64,000 nt of DNA from Synechococcus sp. HK01-R (GTDB lineage Bacteria > Cyanobacteriota > Cyanobacteriia > PCC-6307 > Cyanobiaceae), in assembly GCF_014217855.1 (NCBI RefSeq), contig NZ_CP059059.1:1984001-2048000 (forward strand). The letters run 5' to 3'. This document shows, piece after piece, positions 62,538 to 64,000 of the stretch; position 1 is the stretch's first letter, and every line of letters begins with the position of its first letter. Below the pieces are notes generated by a model. It was not told the DNA's origin. It searched no databases and saw nothing but the letters and a program-made list of their open reading frames with translations. A program made the position numbers and the translations under genes.

Positions 62538-63034
62538 GGGGTGAATGGGGTTTGAGCTGGGCCTACCCCGGGGGGTTTCTTGGTTTCAGTAGCGGGTTGA
62601 CGAATCACCATCTGACTAAACACCTGCGCTCCCTTGGCTGGTTCAGCGACGGCGCGCTCGTCATCGAGCAGATAGACCACACGCTCCGCCCTCAAGGTGT
62701 TGCCGCCCTCCTGAATCACGTCAACATCACCGCTGAGCACCAGGCGACCCTCTTTGCTGAAGTACTGAGCCTGTCGTGATGTGGCCACCATCTTGCGGGC
62801 TGGATAAACGATCCGCACATTGCCAAGGGCGGTCACCACACCGGTGATGTTGTCCGCGCTCTGGGTGTCCGATTCAATCGTGATCAAACCTTTGGGACCG
62901 TCTGAAGCCTGAACAGCTGGGGCAGGTCCGGCCGAAACTTGGGCTGGCTGCGGTTCGGCCTTGACACCGCCAATGAGCAGCATCTGAACCAAAAGTGGTG
63001 CCAGTGCTGTCAGCCGGGAGACGAAAGCTGGCAA
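62534..63034 (-). CDS. lptA: LptA/OstA-like periplasmic LPS transport protein
   Basis: 166 residues from TTG 63034. Signal peptide (LTALAPLLVQMLLIGGVKA), then an OstA-type beta-jellyroll: ITIESDTQSADNITGVVTALGNVRIVYP, ATSRQAQYFSKEGRLVLSGDV and LRAERVVYLLDDERAV. It carries LPS across the periplasm. First gene of the three-gene lpt operon on the minus strand. Confidence 0.88.
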   Translation of the reverse strand: MPAFVSRLTALAPLLVQMLLIGGVKAEPQPAQVSAGPAPAVQASDGPKGLITIESDTQSADNITGVVTALGNVRIVYPARKMVATSRQAQYFSKEGRLVLSGDVDVIQEGGNTLRAERVVYLLDDERAVAEPAKGAQVFSQMVIRQPATETKKPPGVGPAQTPFTP

Positions 63035-63074
63035 AGGGGGCCATCAGCGAATCGCCAATGTACTGACAACCCGA

Positions 63075-63476
63075 TCAGCGTGGATACAGGGTTGGGGCCT
63101 CCAGAACATCCGGGTCCTCCCCGTGCTGCAACGCCTTTAAACGTGCTGTCACCTGGTGCTGCAGCGTCAGAAGGTCGAGACCAAGATCGGGGGCTGAAGG
63201 GGAAGCGAACCGACCAAGCCCCTCGCCGAGCAGGATCGTCGCCCCTCGCTGATTGCCATTCTGAAGATGCACGTGGGCCACTGCCACCTGAATCAGGCCC
63301 TGTAAAACGCGGCGCTCAGGCCCTGATGTCTCGTGCCAGAGCTCTTCGAGAACATCGTGGGCTGCGTACCACTCCTTCCTGTTGAAGAGCGCGATGCCCT
63401 CACAGAAACGGGGATCCGACTGAATGGTCAGCGAATCCCCTGAACTCTGCTCACGATTGGAGGGCGACGAACTCAA
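63075..63476 (-). CDS. DUF309 protein
   Basis: 133 residues. The DUF309 helices are clear: RFCEGIALFNRKEWYAAHDVLEELWHETSG and LQGLIQVAVAHVHLQNGN. These small helical proteins have conserved His/Glu residues and unknown function. TTG 63476 overlaps the typA stop as TTGA, so coupled translation is likely; this is the only available early start. Confidence 0.8.
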   Translation of the reverse strand: MSSSPSNREQSSGDSLTIQSDPRFCEGIALFNRKEWYAAHDVLEELWHETSGPERRVLQGLIQVAVAHVHLQNGNQRGATILLGEGLGRFASPSAPDLGLDLLTLQHQVTARLKALQHGEDPDVLEAPTLYPR

Positions 63477-64000
63477 CGCTTCGCCATCTTCTTGGCTGGA
63501 AGCTTGCGAAGACGAATCGATTCCGGAGTCACCTCCAGCATTTCGTCAGGTCCGATGTATTCAAGGGCCCTTTCCAGGGTCATCTGAATGGGCGCCTGCA
63601 GGGTATCGAGTTCATCAGCACCGGCCGAGCGCATGTTGGTGAGCTGCTTGGCCTTGCAGATATTGATCTCCAAATCCTGGGGGCGGTTGTTCTCGCCGAT
63701 GATCATTCCCTTGTAGACCTTCGTACCAGGTGAGATGAAGAATTGACCGCGATCTTCAGCATTCTTCAGGGCATAGAAGGTGGCAGTTCCCTCCTCGAAG
63801 GCAATCAGGACGCCGTTCCTGCGGGTATCGAAGTCACCAAGCATCGGCCTGTATTCGAAGAAGGAGTGGCTCATGATCCCTTCGCCCCTGGTGGCACGAA
63901 TGAACTCACCTCGGAACCCGATCAGACCACGGGAGGGAACGATGAACTCCAGCTGGGTGCGTCCGTCCTGTCCGGTCTCCATGTTCTGCATCTCGCCTTT
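63473..64000 (-). CDS. typA: translational GTPase TypA/BipA, C-terminal part (5' end outside window)
   Basis: Ribosome-associated GTPase involved in assembly and stress adaptation. Only about 175 C-terminal residues are present: RTQLEFIVPSRGLIGFRGEF, TRGEGIMSHSFFEY, VYKGMIIGENNRPQDLEINICKAK and LTNMRSAGADE, all diagnostic of the BipA C-terminal domain. The frame continues past base 64000, so the methionine at 63991 is not the start. Confidence 0.95.
   Translation of the reverse strand, partial: KGEMQNMETGQDGRTQLEFIVPSRGLIGFRGEFIRATRGEGIMSHSFFEYRPMLGDFDTRRNGVLIAFEEGTATFYALKNAEDRGQFFISPGTKVYKGMIIGENNRPQDLEINICKAKQLTNMRSAGADELDTLQAPIQMTLERALEYIGPDEMLEVTPESIRLRKLPAKKMAKR

Noticed and set aside
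1-64000. tRNA, rRNA, CRISPR, insertion sequences, att sites
   Set aside because: None seen: spacers are short, and I found no cloverleaf, direct-repeat array, transposase or terminal inverted repeats. A dedicated scan would be needed to be sure.

Overview
The window looks like core chromosome of a marine picocyanobacterium, most likely Synechococcus (alpha-cyanobacterial lineage). Reasons: oxygenic-phototroph genes (hemA, glpX-type FBP/SBPase, phosphoribulokinase, CcsB, a Psb32-like TPM protein, a DUF3685/Ycf55-like protein, CSP41-like SDR), picocyanobacterial small families (DUF3104, DUF6737-like), a class-I-type phosphoribulokinase, LPS genes (lpxD, lptA-lptB-lptF/G), GC-rich coding sequence, and very tight packing with many 1-4 nt gene overlaps. 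I saw no tRNA, rRNA, insertion sequence, prophage or CRISPR array. The window cuts aroB at the left edge and typA at the right edge.

Layout. 1-6 kb: aroB end, a MidA-like methyltransferase, a TPM/Psb32-like membrane protein, a secreted GH104-like lysozyme, a glycosyltransferase and a metallophosphoesterase. 6-12.5 kb (+): nadA, then a ligase-associated DNA repair operon (MBL-fold exonuclease, a small secreted protein, ATP-dependent ligase, Lhr-like helicase). The fourth usual member, the PdeM-type phosphoesterase, lies about 9 kb away at 21.5-22.3 kb. 12.5-25.7 kb: transporters (chromate, ABC ATPase, ZIP), hydrolases, small proteins, a broken PAP/fibrillin gene, a DUF296-glutaredoxin fusion, a glutamate-receptor-like channel, a CBS protein, pgsA and a CSP41-like SDR. 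25.7-42.3 kb (+): hisA, a Fur-family regulator, photosynthesis-associated proteins, then a long co-directional run ruvX-DUF3727-yqeG-proB-lpxD-leuB-prk-pilD-accD-(Gfo/Idh)-fba ending in a strong terminator. 42.4-48.9 kb: an acetolactate-decarboxylase-like fusion, an LD-carboxypeptidase, purQ-purS, a membrane methyltransferase, an L,D-transpeptidase, a CobW-type metallochaperone with a His-Glu repeat, and a pentapeptide protein. 49-58.7 kb: a UPRT-like protein and ilvD (+), then a minus-strand central-carbon block pgl-gnd-glgC-hemA-glpX, divergent from rpe. 59.6-64 kb (-): ccsB, lptF/G-lptB-lptA, a DUF309 protein and typA.

Functionally the window joins Calvin-cycle and oxidative pentose phosphate enzymes (prk, fba, glpX, rpe, pgl, gnd) with glycogen synthesis (glgC), tetrapyrrole entry (hemA), branched-chain amino acid, proline, histidine, purine and NAD synthesis, envelope lipid and LPS assembly, and DNA repair. 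The points most worth a second look are the split repair module whose exonuclease has no ATG/GTG/TTG start, the decayed PAP/fibrillin gene, the ALDC-like two-domain protein, the UPRT homologue with altered substrate loops, the DUF296-glutaredoxin fusion, and a hexanucleotide microsatellite encoding a metal-binding repeat. I did not find a convincing wholly new system. All calls come from reading the sequence and recalling families; no searches were run.
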